This document shows, in pieces, positions 8,230 to 16,954 of a stretch of 64,000 nt of DNA (position 1 is its first letter; the number at the start of each line of letters is the position of its first letter). The notes beneath the pieces were generated by a model that worked only from the letters and a program-made list of their open reading frames with translations, was not told the DNA's origin and made no database searches. This DNA is from Burkholderiales bacterium (GTDB lineage: Bacteria > Pseudomonadota > Gammaproteobacteria > Burkholderiales > Burkholderiaceae_E), in contig CANKWX010000001.1 of NCBI GenBank assembly GCA_947487165.1, forward strand, positions 90,717 to 154,716. The letters run 5' to 3'. Made by a program: the position numbers and the translations under genes.

Positions 8230-10505
8230 CGCGCACCTTGCGCCTGTCACTGCTGGTGTCGCTGGTGCTGGCGGCCGTTCTGCTGGCGCTGCTGGCGGTG
8301 GCCAGCGGTAACGACCGTCTGCTCGAGCGTCATTACGGCTTGCTTCTGGGCCTCAACATTGCGATCGGCGTCGCGCTGTTCGTGCTGTCGGCCGAGCTCG
8401 CGCGACGCCTGTGGCAGCGCTGGCGCGCGGGGGTATTCGGCACCCGGCTGATGGCCCGTCTGGCGCTGGCCTTCACCCTGATGACACTGCTGCCGGCGTT
8501 GCTGATCTTCGTGGTGGCGGTTCAGTTTCTGGGGCGCTCGGTGGAGTCCTGGTACGACGTGCCGATGGAGCGCGCGCTCGAATCGGGCCTGACCCTCGGC
8601 CGTGCCTCGCTCGATGCGCTGCTGGCCGATCTGCAATCTAAAGCCCGGACGATGGCGCTGGAGCTGGCCGAGCAGCCGCCCGGTCAATGGCCGGGCATGC
8701 TCGATCGGCTGCGCGAACGCGCGGGTGCGCAGGAAGCCCTGATCGTCGCCGGCAATGGCCGCATCGTGCTGGCCAGCGGCGGCGGTTTCGCGCAGCTGGT
8801 GCCCGATCTGCCGACGCCGGCCTCCCTGCGCCAGGCGCGTGCCTCGCGCAGCTACGCCGCGGTCGAGCCCACCGACGCCAGCAGCGAGTCGCGTGGCCTG
8901 AAGCTTAGGGTGATCGAATCGATCCTGGTCGCCGGTCAGTTCGGCGGCGAACCGCGCCTGCTCCAACTGTTGCAGGCGGTGCCGCCCACGCTCGCCGGCA
9001 ATGCCGAAGCGGTTCAGCAGGGCTGGCGCGACTATCAGGCGCTGTCGCTGTCGCGCACCGGACTCAAACGGATCTTTCGCATCACCATGGCGGTCACCCT
9101 GATGCTGACCGGCTTTTCGGCGATTGCCGCGTCGTTTTTGCTGGCCGGCTGGATGACCGGACCGCTGGCGATGCTGGCGGCCGGCACGCGGGCGGTTGCC
9201 GAGGGCGACTTCCGGCCGGTCAAGGACTACAGCGGGCGCGATGAGCTGGGCATGCTGACCCAGTCCTTCAACACCATGACCCGTCAGCTCGAGGAGGCAC
9301 GCGCCCTGGTCGAGCGCAACCAGCAGGAGCTCGAGCGCGCCAACTCCCAGCTTGCCAGCGTGCTGGGCAATCTGACCGCTGGTGTGATCGTGCTCGACGA
9401 CCGGCTGCATGTCACGCTGGCCAACATTGGCGCCGAGCGCATCCTCGAGTCCGATGCGGCCGCGATGATCGGATTGCCGATCACCGAGCTGCCGCGGCTG
9501 GGCGAGGCGGGTGCCGCGATTACCGAGGCCTTTGCCGAGCTCGATACCGGCCCGCAGCGCGCCTGGCAGCGCCAGCTGGTGATCCGCCGTGATGCCCGCG
9601 AAGGCGCCGATGTCGCGCCGGCGCTGACCCTGCTGGTGCGCGGCGCACCGCTGCCCGGCCCGCAGCGCGGCTGGCTGATGGTCTTTGACGATGTCAGCGA
9701 GGTGGTGTCGGCGCAGCGTGCGGTGGCCTGGAGCGAGGTGGCGCGCCGTCTGGCCCACGAGATCAAGAATCCGCTGACCCCGATCCGGCTGGCCGCCGAG
9801 CGCTTGCAGTTCAAGCTGGTCGGCAAGCTGCCGCCGGCCGATGCCGAGATGCTGACCCGCAGCTCCAAGACCATCGTCGATCAGGTCGGCGTCCTCAACA
9901 TGATGGTCGACGAATTCAGCGATTACGCACGACTGCCGGCGGCAAAGCTCGCGCCGCTCGATCTCAATGCGCTGGTGCAGGACGTGCTGGCCCTCTACGC
10001 CCCGCCTGATGCCAACGGTCCGCTGCGCGCCGACCTCGACAGCGGCGTGTCGCTGATCATGGGCGATGCCTCGCAGCTGCGCCGCCTGATCCTCAATCTG
10101 ATCAAGAACGCCCTGGAGGCCACCGAGCGCGGTGCCGAGCGTCGGGTCGATGTGATCACCGAGGCGGTTCGACCGGGCGGGTCGGCGCCCGGCGTGCGCC
10201 TGATCGTGCGAGATAACGGTCCGGGCTTTCCGCCGGGGTCGATGTCGCGCGCCTTCGAGCCCTATGTCACGACCAAGCCCAAGGGCACCGGACTCGGCCT
10301 GGCGATCGTACGAAAGATCGTCGAAGAGCATGGCGCGCGCATCGAAGCGAGCAACCTGAACGGCGAAGACGGCAAGACCCTGGGTGCGAAGGTGAGTCTT
10401 CTATTTACTAAGTTGGTAAAAAACGACGACAATTGCGGTGTGCACACAACACTCGATGAGGCCGGCTCACCAGTCATCGTGCTGGATCGACCGGCTGACA
10501 CCTAG
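8226..10505 (+). CDS. ntrY: Nitrogen-regulation-type sensor histidine kinase NtrY
   Basis: Membrane sensor kinase. Two N-terminal membrane segments (about residues 5-30 and 35-55) and two more (about 75-100 and 285-310) flank a periplasmic region. A HAMP domain, a PAS domain, the phosphoacceptor motif RRLAHEIKNPLTPIRLAAE (His near residue 511) and a HATPase_c domain follow (NLIKNALEA; DNGPGF; GTGLGL). GTG 8226 overlaps the DUF4390 stop as GTGA and gives a conserved N-terminus. An ATG at 8181 is also in frame and would add 15 residues. The C-terminal 35 codons are unusually AT-rich. The next gene encodes its response regulator. Confidence 0.9.
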   Translation: MTRTLRLSLLVSLVLAAVLLALLAVASGNDRLLERHYGLLLGLNIAIGVALFVLSAELARRLWQRWRAGVFGTRLMARLALAFTLMTLLPALLIFVVAVQFLGRSVESWYDVPMERALESGLTLGRASLDALLADLQSKARTMALELAEQPPGQWPGMLDRLRERAGAQEALIVAGNGRIVLASGGGFAQLVPDLPTPASLRQARASRSYAAVEPTDASSESRGLKLRVIESILVAGQFGGEPRLLQLLQAVPPTLAGNAEAVQQGWRDYQALSLSRTGLKRIFRITMAVTLMLTGFSAIAASFLLAGWMTGPLAMLAAGTRAVAEGDFRPVKDYSGRDELGMLTQSFNTMTRQLEEARALVERNQQELERANSQLASVLGNLTAGVIVLDDRLHVTLANIGAERILESDAAAMIGLPITELPRLGEAGAAITEAFAELDTGPQRAWQRQLVIRRDAREGADVAPALTLLVRGAPLPGPQRGWLMVFDDVSEVVSAQRAVAWSEVARRLAHEIKNPLTPIRLAAERLQFKLVGKLPPADAEMLTRSSKTIVDQVGVLNMMVDEFSDYARLPAAKLAPLDLNALVQDVLALYAPPDANGPLRADLDSGVSLIMGDASQLRRLILNLIKNALEATERGAERRVDVITEAVRPGGSAPGVRLIVRDNGPGFPPGSMSRAFEPYVTTKPKGTGLGLAIVRKIVEEHGARIEASNLNGEDGKTLGAKVSLLFTKLVKNDDNCGVHTTLDEAGSPVIVLDRPADT

Positions 10506-10511
10506 GACGCC

Positions 10512-11276
10512 ATGGCAGAGATACTCGTCGTCGATGACGAAATCGGTATTCGTGAGTTGCTGTCCGAGATTCTCGGCGATGAAGGGCATTCGGTTCTGCT
10601 GGCCGACAGCGCCCAGCAGGCGCGAGACGTCCGGGAGCGCAATCCGGTCGATCTGGTGCTCCTCGACATCTGGATGCCCGATACCGATGGCGTCACGCTC
10701 CTCAAGGAATGGGCCAGCGGCGGCAAGCTGACCATGCCGGTCATCATGATGTCCGGCCACGCCACCATCGATACCGCTGTTGAAGCCACCCGGATCGGCG
10801 CGCTCGACTTCCTCGAAAAGCCGATCGCGCTGCAAAAGCTGCTCAAGGCGGTCGAGCAGGGCCTGGCCAAAAGCCGCCCGCCGGCACCGCTGCCCAAGCC
10901 GGCCTCGCCGATCTTTGCCCCGATGTCCTCCGGTATCGGCACCTCGCCTTCTATCGTGATGCTGCCGGTGAACAACGGCCTGTCTGCCGCCCAGCAGGCC
11001 CAGCAGCCGGCGCAGTTCGTCAATGTGCCGCTGGCCTCGGCAGGCGTGGTGACGGCAGCCAGCCGTTCGCTGGCACTCGATCTGCCGCTGCGCGAAGCCC
11101 GCGATGCCTTCGAGCGCGCCTACTTCGAGCATCATCTGGCGCGCGAGCATGGCTCCATGACCCGGGTTGCCGAGAAGACCGGCCTCGAGCGCACCCACCT
11201 CTACCGAAAGCTCAAGCAACTCGGCATCGACCTGTCCAAAGGTGCCTACCGCAAGGGCGGCGTGGTGTCGCAGTGA
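10512..11276 (+). CDS. NtrX-like response regulator without an AAA+ domain
   Basis: A 254-residue partner of NtrY. The receiver domain (residues 1-120) has the acidic pocket VVDDE, the phosphoacceptor Asp52 in LVLLDIWMPDTDG and the conserved Lys in FLEKPI. A Pro/Ala/Gln-rich linker follows (about 120-185). The C-terminus is a Fis-type helix-turn-helix (about 205-245, TRVAEKTGLERTHLYRKL). True NtrX/NtrC proteins carry a sigma-54-contacting AAA+ ATPase between these parts (GAFTGA loop). None is present, so this regulator cannot itself open sigma-54 promoters. The start is 6 bases after ntrY. Confidence 0.88.
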   Translation: MAEILVVDDEIGIRELLSEILGDEGHSVLLADSAQQARDVRERNPVDLVLLDIWMPDTDGVTLLKEWASGGKLTMPVIMMSGHATIDTAVEATRIGALDFLEKPIALQKLLKAVEQGLAKSRPPAPLPKPASPIFAPMSSGIGTSPSIVMLPVNNGLSAAQQAQQPAQFVNVPLASAGVVTAASRSLALDLPLREARDAFERAYFEHHLAREHGSMTRVAEKTGLERTHLYRKLKQLGIDLSKGAYRKGGVVSQ

Positions 11277-11298
11277 TCGGCTCTCAGTTGCTTCAGCC

Positions 11299-12690
11299 TT
11301 GAGAATCGTCATCCTCGGCGCGGGTCGCGTCGGCGCGTCGGTGGCCGAAAGTCTGGTGTCCGAACAGAACGACATCACCGTCGTCGATACCGATGCGGCG
11401 CGGCTCGCCGAACTCCAGGATCGTCTCGATCTGCGCACCGTGGTCGGCAATGGTGCACAGCCCTCCGTGCTGCGCGAGGCCGGCACCGAAGACGCCGACA
11501 TGGTGATTGCGACCACGCCGAGCGACGAAACCAATCTGGTGGCCTGCCATCTGGCCGCGCAGGTCTTCAATGTGCCCACCCGCATCGCCCGGGTGCGTTC
11601 GCCCGATTTCCAGGATCATCCCGAGCTGGTCGGTGAGGGCGCCTTTTCGGTCGATCACCTGATCGTCCCCGAGCACACGGTCACCGAATCGATTGTCAAG
11701 CTGGTGGAGTTTCCCGAGGCGCTGCAGGTGCTCGAATTCGCCGGCGGCCGCGTCTGCCTGATCGCGATGCGGGCCTATGCCGGCGGGCTGCTGGTGCAGC
11801 GCCCGATTCGCGAGATCCGCGCTCACATCCCGAACGTCGACTCGCGCATCGTCGCGATCTTCCGGGGCGAGAGCACGATCGCTCCCGACGGCGACACCAT
11901 GATCGAGCCGGGCGACGAGGTCTTCATCGTGGCCGCGAGCGAGCACATCCGCACGGTCATGACCGAACTGCGCAAGATGGACAAGCCGGTGCGCCGGGTC
12001 ATGCTGGCCGGCGGCGGACGCATCGGTCTGCGCCTGGCCAAGCGGCTGTCGGGCCGGCTCGATGTACGCATCATCGAGCCCGACCTCAAGCGCTGCGAAC
12101 TGCTCGCCTCCCAGCTGCCCAGCGGCACGCTGGTGCTTCATGGCGATGCCACCGACGAGGACCTGCTCGAAGAAGAGAGCGTCGGTGAAATGGACCTCTT
12201 TTGCGCGCTCACCTCCTCCGACGAGGACAACATCATGGCCTCGCTGCTGGCCAAGAAGATGGGTGCCAGACGCGTGCTGGCGCTGGTCAACCGGCGCGCC
12301 TATGCCGATGTGGTCGAGGGCGGGCGCATCGATATCGCGATTGTGCCGGCGCAGGCCACGATCGGTGAACTGCTCACGCATGTGCGCCGCGGCGACGTTG
12401 CGGCAGTGCATTCGCTGCGCCGGGGCGCGGCCGAGGCGCTCGAGGCGATCGCGCATGGCGACAGCAAATCAAGCAAGGTTGTCGGTCGACGGATCGACCA
12501 GCTCGATCTGCCGCCGGGCACCATCATCGGCGCGATCGTGCGGGCGCGCTCAAACGGTAAATCAGAGGTGCTGATGGCCCATCACGACACCGTGATCGAA
12601 TCTGAAGATCATGTGATCGTGTTTGTGGCGAACAAGCGAATGATTCCCAAGGTTGAAAAACTGTTTCAGGTAGCGGTTGGTTTCTTCTAA
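11299..12690 (+). CDS. trkA: Trk potassium uptake regulatory protein TrkA
   Basis: Cytoplasmic NAD-binding gating subunit of the Trk potassium transporter. It has two RCK modules: Rossmann motifs GAGRVGASVAESL at the N-terminus and AGGGRIGLRLAKRL near residue 235, each followed by a TrkA_C domain. The frame is open upstream to 11167, but the family N-terminus (RIVILGAGRVG) starts at TTG 11299, 22 bases after the NtrX-like gene. This gives 463 residues, close to the 458 of E. coli. Its partner trkH is not adjacent but 2.8 kb downstream. Confidence 0.92.
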   Translation: MRIVILGAGRVGASVAESLVSEQNDITVVDTDAARLAELQDRLDLRTVVGNGAQPSVLREAGTEDADMVIATTPSDETNLVACHLAAQVFNVPTRIARVRSPDFQDHPELVGEGAFSVDHLIVPEHTVTESIVKLVEFPEALQVLEFAGGRVCLIAMRAYAGGLLVQRPIREIRAHIPNVDSRIVAIFRGESTIAPDGDTMIEPGDEVFIVAASEHIRTVMTELRKMDKPVRRVMLAGGGRIGLRLAKRLSGRLDVRIIEPDLKRCELLASQLPSGTLVLHGDATDEDLLEEESVGEMDLFCALTSSDEDNIMASLLAKKMGARRVLALVNRRAYADVVEGGRIDIAIVPAQATIGELLTHVRRGDVAAVHSLRRGAAEALEAIAHGDSKSSKVVGRRIDQLDLPPGTIIGAIVRARSNGKSEVLMAHHDTVIESEDHVIVFVANKRMIPKVEKLFQVAVGFF

Positions 12691-12737
12691 ACGGGCCTGT
12701 GTTTGACCAAATCCAATTACCCGTCAGGAGGCGCCCT

Positions 12738-12929
12738 ATGAGCTCAAGCGTCGGCAACCGCCGAAAGTTCATCGCGACCGCCTCGGCCACCGCCGCCGCC
12801 GGCGCGCTCGGATTCCCCGCCATCGTCAAGGCCCAAACCACCTCGCTGCGTCTTCAGAGCACCTGGCCCGCGAAAGACATCTTCCCGGGCATGACGCTCT
12901 GGCTGCCCGAATTCCTCTACGGAAAATGA
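12738..12929 (+). pseudogene. TRAP transporter remnant (dctP start joined to a dctM-like end)
   Basis: Only 63 codons. ATG 12738 follows a strong AGGAGG site. Residues 1-32 are a twin-arginine signal (NRRKFIATASA... ending AIVKAQ), and residues 33-46 (TSLRLQSTWPAKDIF) match the first mature residues of DctP-type TRAP substrate-binding proteins, normally about 330-360 residues long. After this the frame ends abruptly with FPGMTLWLPEFLYGK. Hydrophobic tails ending in a WLP motif are typical of DctM large permeases, so this looks like an in-frame internal deletion removing most of dctP, dctQ and most of dctM. The DctP part is clear; the DctM origin of the tail is inference. Confidence 0.7.
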
Positions 12930-13978
12930 CCATGAAACGCTGGACCCATCGCCCGCCAGGCTCCAATTGGGGTGACTTCGGTGATGACGACGAGCTCGGT
13001 CGGATCAATCTGCTGACGCCCGAGCGGGTGGTGGCCGCGGTGCGCGAAGTCCAGGCCGGTAAGGTGTTCTGCCTGTCCCTGCCGCTTGATTTGCCGGGTG
13101 GCAATGTCCTGAATCCGCGGCGCCACCCGCCGCGAACCTTCGCCACGGCGCGTGGCAACGGCGAGGCGAATTTCAATTTTCTGCTGCGCCTGCTCGATCC
13201 GCGTCAGATCGACATGATCAGCGACGACGCGGTCCTGATGGCCCTCCAGTATTCGACCCAGTGGGACAGCTTCGCCCATGTCGGCGCGCTCTTTGATGCC
13301 GACGGCGACGGCGTGCCCGAGCCGGTCTACTACAACGGCTTTCGTGCCGGCGAAGACGTGGTCACCCCGGCCTTCAGCCGCGGGCCGGTCGACTGGTGCT
13401 GCAACGAGGGCGTGCACGCCCGCAAGATGGGCGTCGAGACCATGGCCGCCGCAGGCGTCCAGGGGCGCGGCGTGCTGATCGACCTGCATGCGATCGCCGG
13501 ACGCACCCGCAAGGTCATCGGATGGGACGACCTCAAAGCCGCGATGGACAGCCAGGGCGTGGTGGTCGAGCCAGGCGATATGGTCTGCCTGTGGACCGGC
13601 TTCGATCAGGTGATCCTGGAGCAAAAGGGCAAGCCGACCGCCGAATCACTGCACGGCAGCTGCGCCGCGCTTGATGGTCACGATGAGCGCATCCAGCAGT
13701 GGGTGACCGACTCCGGCATGGTCGCACTCATCTCCGACAACTATGCGGTCGAGCAGACGCCCGCCGTGCCGCCGCCAGGCGATGGCACTTACCCTGCGCT
13801 CCCCTTGCATCACCACTGCCTGTTCAAGCTCGGGGTTCATCTGGGCGAGCTCTGGTATCTCGCCGAGCTCGCCGCCTGGCTGCGGGCCAATGGCCGCAAT
13901 CGCTTCCTGCTGACTGCGCCGCCGTTGCGGCTGCCCGGTGCGGTCGGCTCACCCGCGACGCCGGTGGCGACTGTGTGA
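12926..13978 (+). CDS. Cyclase family protein (kynurenine-formamidase-like fold)
   Basis: A 350-residue protein of the PF04199 cyclase/amidohydrolase family, metal-dependent hydrolases of amide or lactone bonds. Visible features are the N-terminal NWGDFGDDDELGRINLLTPE segment, the metal-site region TQWDSFAHVGALFD, and LIDLHAIAGR with a following GDMVCLWTG. The substrate is unknown. ATG 12926 overlaps the stop of the TRAP remnant (ATGA), as expected if it was the last gene of a dctPQM-cyclase operon. A second ATG lies at 12932. The upstream transporter is destroyed, so the enzyme may be orphaned. Confidence 0.8.
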   Translation: MTMKRWTHRPPGSNWGDFGDDDELGRINLLTPERVVAAVREVQAGKVFCLSLPLDLPGGNVLNPRRHPPRTFATARGNGEANFNFLLRLLDPRQIDMISDDAVLMALQYSTQWDSFAHVGALFDADGDGVPEPVYYNGFRAGEDVVTPAFSRGPVDWCCNEGVHARKMGVETMAAAGVQGRGVLIDLHAIAGRTRKVIGWDDLKAAMDSQGVVVEPGDMVCLWTGFDQVILEQKGKPTAESLHGSCAALDGHDERIQQWVTDSGMVALISDNYAVEQTPAVPPPGDGTYPALPLHHHCLFKLGVHLGELWYLAELAAWLRANGRNRFLLTAPPLRLPGAVGSPATPVATV

Positions 13979-14026
13979 GCCGGCCGGGCGTCGGCCTGTG
14001 AGGTGTTCGCCCGGCGTTGCCGACGT

Positions 14027-14296
14027 TTACTTGCCGGAACCCGACTCGTTGTAGCGGTCGTTGTGGCAGTAAGCCGCCCGCAGTTCCGCCAGCACACGGT
14101 GATCGCCGGCGGCCAGTTGAGCGGTGATCGCGTCGTTGTGCGCTGCAACACGGGCTTCGTGCCAGGTCTCGAGGGCCTTGACGGCTGTCTGCAGCATCTG
14201 TGCGAGAAGGCTCGCGCCTTCCGAGATGCGATCAACTCCGCCGTGATGGGTACCGGTCAGGATGGTTGCGCCAGGTGCAAGTCGAATCGTTGCCAT
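14027..14296 (-). CDS. Small protein of unknown function, divergent from LysR gene
   Basis: An 89-residue protein with no family I recognise. It is predicted soluble, with a helical middle (SLLAQMLQTAVKALETWHEARVAAHND) and a polar C-terminal tail rich in Asn, Ser and Gly. A good ribosome-binding site (GGAGGA, 8-9 bases before ATG 14296) supports it as a real gene. It shares a 120-bp divergent control region with the LysR gene at 14417, so it is a candidate LysR target. Confidence 0.6.
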   Translation of the reverse strand: MATIRLAPGATILTGTHHGGVDRISEGASLLAQMLQTAVKALETWHEARVAAHNDAITAQLAAGDHRVLAELRAAYCHNDRYNESGSGK

Positions 14297-14416
14297 GATC
14301 TGATTCCTCCATTAATCGGCCGCAAAAGCGGCGCCGATGAGCCTATGATGCGGCGGTGCAACATCAATTTCCAATGGATGTTCGTAATCCCAACTATTCG
14401 ATATTAGAATGATTGC

Positions 14417-15445
14417 ATGGAAGTACCATTCGTCCCTGATAAGCCGCCGTCCGGGCCGGCCAACTTTCGAACCCTTGATCTGAACCTGCTTCGGGTTTTC
14501 GATCAGGTGATGGCCGAGCGCAACCTGACCCGTGCGGCCGCCAATCTCGCGATGACCCAGCCGGCGGTCAGCAATGCGCTGCGCCGGCTGCGCGACTCGC
14601 TCCACGACGAGCTGCTGGTGCGTTCGGGTTATGGCGTGCAACCGACGCCGCGGGCGCTCGAGTTATGGCCGGCGGTGCGCGCCGCGCTCGAGAGCCTTCG
14701 CTCGGCGGTCCAGTCGGGCACCGAATTCGATCCGGGCGCTTCGCGTGACACCTTCGTGCTGGCGATGGCCGATGCCACAGCGGCGCTGCTGATCCCGCCG
14801 CTGGTGCGCGAGCTCGAGGCGCAGGCGCCCGGTGTGTCGCTGCGCGTGCGGCCGCTGCTCACCCGCGATCCGCGCAATCTCCTGACCGGCTCCGAGCTCG
14901 ATGCGGTGATCGGCTATTTCCCGGCGGTCCTTGCCGCGATCGGTTCGGCGCGGATGCAGGAAGGCTCGGTCGACCAGTTCGCCAACCGCAGGCTCTACGA
15001 CGGCGAGTATGTCTGCGTGATGCGCGCCGGTCATCCGCTCGCGTCCGCTCCCCTCGATCTGGATGCCTTCTGCGCGGCGCGGCATCTGCTGGTCAGTTTT
15101 TCGGGTCGCCCCTTCGGATTTGTCGACGAGTCGCTGGCCGCACTCGGTCGCAGCCGGCGGGTGGTGCTCACGCTCAACCAGTTCTTCACCGCCGGTCAGG
15201 TGGTCGCGCAGACCGACCTGCTCACGGTCGTGCCGCGGCATTTCGTCGCCTCGACCGGCATCGTCTCGCAACTGGTGGTGCGTACGCTGCCACTCGATCT
15301 GCCGATCGTGCATGTCGAGCTGCTCTGGCACCAGCGCCACACCACGCGCGCCTCGCATGTCTGGCTGCGCGGCATGATCGTCGAAGCAGCCCAGGCTGCG
15401 TTTGCTCAGTCTCCCGCTGCGTCCGGCCAGGAGCCGGACCGGTAG
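14417..15445 (+). CDS. LysR family transcriptional regulator
   Basis: A 342-residue regulator. The N-terminal winged helix (about residues 20-80) has the LysR pattern LDLNLLRVFDQVMAERNLTRAAANLAMTQPAVSNALRRLR. The effector-binding domain follows at about 105-325. It lies downstream of the cyclase gene and diverges from the small gene at 14027, making either a plausible target. The effector is unknown. The C-terminus has a short Ala/Ser-rich tail. Confidence 0.9.
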   Translation: MEVPFVPDKPPSGPANFRTLDLNLLRVFDQVMAERNLTRAAANLAMTQPAVSNALRRLRDSLHDELLVRSGYGVQPTPRALELWPAVRAALESLRSAVQSGTEFDPGASRDTFVLAMADATAALLIPPLVRELEAQAPGVSLRVRPLLTRDPRNLLTGSELDAVIGYFPAVLAAIGSARMQEGSVDQFANRRLYDGEYVCVMRAGHPLASAPLDLDAFCAARHLLVSFSGRPFGFVDESLAALGRSRRVVLTLNQFFTAGQVVAQTDLLTVVPRHFVASTGIVSQLVVRTLPLDLPIVHVELLWHQRHTTRASHVWLRGMIVEAAQAAFAQSPAASGQEPDR

Positions 15446-15475
15446 AATCGCGACTTTGCGCGGAGATCAACCCGA

Positions 15476-16933
15476 TTGCGGCGGCTTTTGTCGATTGCCC
15501 ATATCCTGGGCGCCATGCTGATGCTGCTGGGTGCGACCTATCTGCTGCCCATCGGCTGGTCGGTGCTGTCGCATGACGGAACGCTCGAGAGCTTCCTGAT
15601 CGCCGCGGCGGCCACCTTCTGCGCCGGGCTTGTCTTGTGGGCGCCGACCCTGCGCAGCAAACGTGAACTGCAGGCCCGCGACGGCTGTCTGCTGGTGGTG
15701 ATCACCTGGATCACCCTGGCCGCGGCCGCGACCCTGCCGCTGATGCTCGAAATCCCCGGTCTGTCGTTTACCGATGCCTTTTTCGAGACCATCTCGGCAC
15801 TGACCACCACCGGCGCCACCCTGCTGGTCGGGCTCGACGCCTTGCCGCAGTCGATCAATCTCTGGCGCCATCTGCTGCAATGGATCGGCGGCATGGGAAT
15901 CATCGTCATGGCGGTCGCCATCTTGCCGCTGCTGGGCGTGGGCGGCATGCAACTGTTTCGTGCCGAGACGCCCGGTCCGATGAAAGAGACCAAGCTCACC
16001 CCCCGCATCACCCAGACCGCCAACTATCTCTGGCTGGTCTATGCCGGCGCCACCGCGCTGTGCATCGTGTGTTTGCGCATTGCCGGCATGAACTGGTACG
16101 AGGCGATCTGCCACGGCTTCTCGACCATGTCGCTGGGCGGCTACTCGACCCGTGATGCCAACATCGCTGGCTTCGATTCGCCGGCGATCGAAGGGGTGCT
16201 GATCGTCTTCATGCTGATCGCCTGCCTCAATTTCACGACGCATTTCCTTGCCTTGCGGCATCGCTCGCTCGCGCCCTACCGGCGCGATCCCGAGGCCCGC
16301 TGGGTGATTGTCTCGATCCTCGCGGTCGCGGTGCTGCTGACGGCCTTTCTGTATCTGACCGGCGTGTTCGAGCAATGGCCGCAGGCGATCCGGCATGCGG
16401 TCTTCAATACCGTCTCGATGGGCACGACCACCGGCTTTTCGAGCGTGGGTGCGGCGCAGTGGCCAATGTTCGCCGGGCTGGTGCTGTTGCTGCTGTGCTC
16501 GATCGCGTCCTCGTCGGGCTCGACCGGCGGCGGCATCAAGATGATCCGCTCGCTGGTGCTGTGCAAGCAGGCTTTGCGCGAGTTGCTGCGGATGAGCCAT
16601 CCGCGGGCGGTGCAGCCGCTGTTGCTCGGCGGGCAGGTGGTGGCGCAGCCGCTGGTGCTGGCGGTGCTCGGATTCATGCTGCTCTATGGCGTGACGCTGG
16701 TCGGCCTGACGCTGCTGATGGTCGCGACCGGGGTCGATTTCACCTCGGCTTTCAGCGGCGTCGTGACCTGCCTGAACAACACCGCGCCGGGTCCCGGCGG
16801 CATGGGCCTGACACTGAGCTACCTGGCGCTCAACGACTTCCAGACTTGGGTCTTTGCCTTCGCGATGCTCGCCGGCCGCCTCGAGATGGTGATCGTGTTC
16901 GTCCTGTTCACGCCGGCGTTCTGGCGTCGCTGA
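15476..16933 (+). CDS. trkH: Trk potassium uptake membrane subunit TrkH
   Basis: A 485-residue polytopic channel subunit with four pore repeats. P-loop-like segments are ETISALTTTGATLL, HGFSTMSLGGYST, NTVSMGTTTGFSSVG and TCLNNTAPGPGGMG, each contributing a selectivity-filter Gly. It works with TrkA, encoded 2.8 kb upstream. The start is TTG 15476, 30 bases after the LysR stop. Downstream is a G3E GTPase gene, 21 bases away. Confidence 0.93.
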   Translation: MRRLLSIAHILGAMLMLLGATYLLPIGWSVLSHDGTLESFLIAAAATFCAGLVLWAPTLRSKRELQARDGCLLVVITWITLAAAATLPLMLEIPGLSFTDAFFETISALTTTGATLLVGLDALPQSINLWRHLLQWIGGMGIIVMAVAILPLLGVGGMQLFRAETPGPMKETKLTPRITQTANYLWLVYAGATALCIVCLRIAGMNWYEAICHGFSTMSLGGYSTRDANIAGFDSPAIEGVLIVFMLIACLNFTTHFLALRHRSLAPYRRDPEARWVIVSILAVAVLLTAFLYLTGVFEQWPQAIRHAVFNTVSMGTTTGFSSVGAAQWPMFAGLVLLLLCSIASSSGSTGGGIKMIRSLVLCKQALRELLRMSHPRAVQPLLLGGQVVAQPLVLAVLGFMLLYGVTLVGLTLLMVATGVDFTSAFSGVVTCLNNTAPGPGGMGLTLSYLALNDFQTWVFAFAMLAGRLEMVIVFVLFTPAFWRR

Positions 16934-16954
16934 ACGCTCTGCACTGGCGGCGTC

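Noticed and set aside
13979..14026. GC-rich inverted repeat after the cyclase gene as an intrinsic terminator
   Set aside because: GCCGGGCG and CGCCCGGC can pair, but the loop is over 20 bases and no T run follows on either strand.
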